Assembly: GCA_964016885.1 (NCBI GenBank)
Contig: OZ024743.1
Span: 186,979,540 to 187,043,539 of the forward strand
Origin: Eledone cirrhosa
Lineage: Eukaryota; Mollusca; Cephalopoda; Octopoda; Eledonidae
DNA length: 64,000 nucleotides
Direction: 5' to 3'
Positions 63,866 to 64,000 of the stretch are shown piece after piece. The notes below the pieces were generated by a model. It worked only from the letters and a program-made list of their open reading frames with translations, was not told where the DNA came from and made no database searches. Both the position numbers and the translations under genes were made by a program. How positions within the stretch are numbered: the first letter of the stretch is position 1; every line of letters starts with the position of its first letter.

Positions 63866-64000
63866 TCATCATCATCATCATTTTACGTCCGCTTTTTCCC
63901 TGCTTGCAAGGGTGGGACGGGAACTGATTCTGGCTTGATTTCTACAGCTGGATGCCCTTCCTAACACCAACCTCATTTACAGTGAGTGCTGGGTGCTTTT
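63866..64000 (-). mobile_element. tRNA-derived SINE, family 2, continues beyond the window
   Basis: (CATCAT)TTTACGTCCGCTTT, GGTGGGACGGGAACTGATTC, GATGCCCTTCCTAACACCAA, AGTGAGTGCTGGGTGCTTTT. Same as the left part of 51,722-52,075, so I expect the SINE body outside, though a LINE tail alone would look alike here. Confidence 0.75.

Noticed and set aside
1..64000. Host protein-coding exons
   Set aside because: Each frame with recognisable protein similarity belongs to a mobile element; short exons without known domains could be missed by eye.

Overview
The window looks like cephalopod, most probably octopus, nuclear DNA. It is AT-rich with many long (TA)n, (TG)n, (TATG)n and (TGA)n tracts. It also holds tRNA-derived SINEs of cephalopod type and RTE-like LINEs whose 3' ends finish in (GATGAT)n. 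I found no host exon, rRNA or functional tRNA gene, so this reads as intergenic or intronic DNA built almost wholly from mobile elements at different stages of decay. The species assignment is inference from repeat types.

Layout. 1-2.2 kb: a decayed RTE-like LINE and fragments. 3.2-3.8 kb: a hAT-type MITE. 3.87-6.0 kb: a Penelope-like element (PLE) with reverse transcriptase, a zinc-finger-like segment, a GIY-YIG region and a 3' UTR carrying a hammerhead-like motif. 8-20 kb: SINEs, microsatellites and two long palindromes at 16.95-17.35 and 18.84-19.19 kb. 21-22 kb: a mariner relic. 24.7-29.8 kb: a head-to-tail series of minus-strand insertions, three of them R2/R4-type non-LTR elements with a restriction-like endonuclease, each separated by (TATG)n tracts. 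30.2-31.6 kb: a decayed RTE-like LINE. 33-37 kb: LINE 3' ends and a SINE. 38.10-39.84 kb: a DNA transposon with recognisable terminal inverted repeats, a TTA duplication and a broken transposase-like gene. 41.2-42.7 kb: an RTE-like LINE on the minus strand. 45.4-48.2 kb: the best-preserved LINE copy, followed directly by a third long palindrome at 48.27-48.61 kb. 49.8-50.5 kb: a second, older PLE relic. 51.7-62.3 kb: SINEs, LINE fragments and LINE 3' ends. 63-64 kb: two more palindromes, a second mariner relic and a SINE cut by the window end.

The most interesting signal is a family of long foldback elements (16,951; 18,841; 48,271). Each arm carries a minimal type I hammerhead ribozyme, so each palindrome has one ribozyme per strand. 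Stem I (TATTTTAT / ATAAAATA), the CTGATGA box, the GAA box and a two-base-pair stem III with a 4-nt loop are kept in all three, while the rest of the arms is unrelated. Downstream of each plus-strand ribozyme, at 64-76 nt, lies a GAGTGCT box. The same order (ribozyme, about 50 nt, GAGTGCT, then (TA)n) is found at the 3' end of the PLE at 4.1-6.0 kb, which ties the palindromes to PLE termini.

The elements show clear relations. A tRNA-headed SINE shares its 3' tail with the RTE-like LINE, the usual sign that the LINE machinery mobilises the SINE. Three SINE families share a central core. The LINE carries a C4HC3 PHD-type zinc module between its reverse transcriptase and C-terminal region. None of the coding regions seen here is intact in this window.
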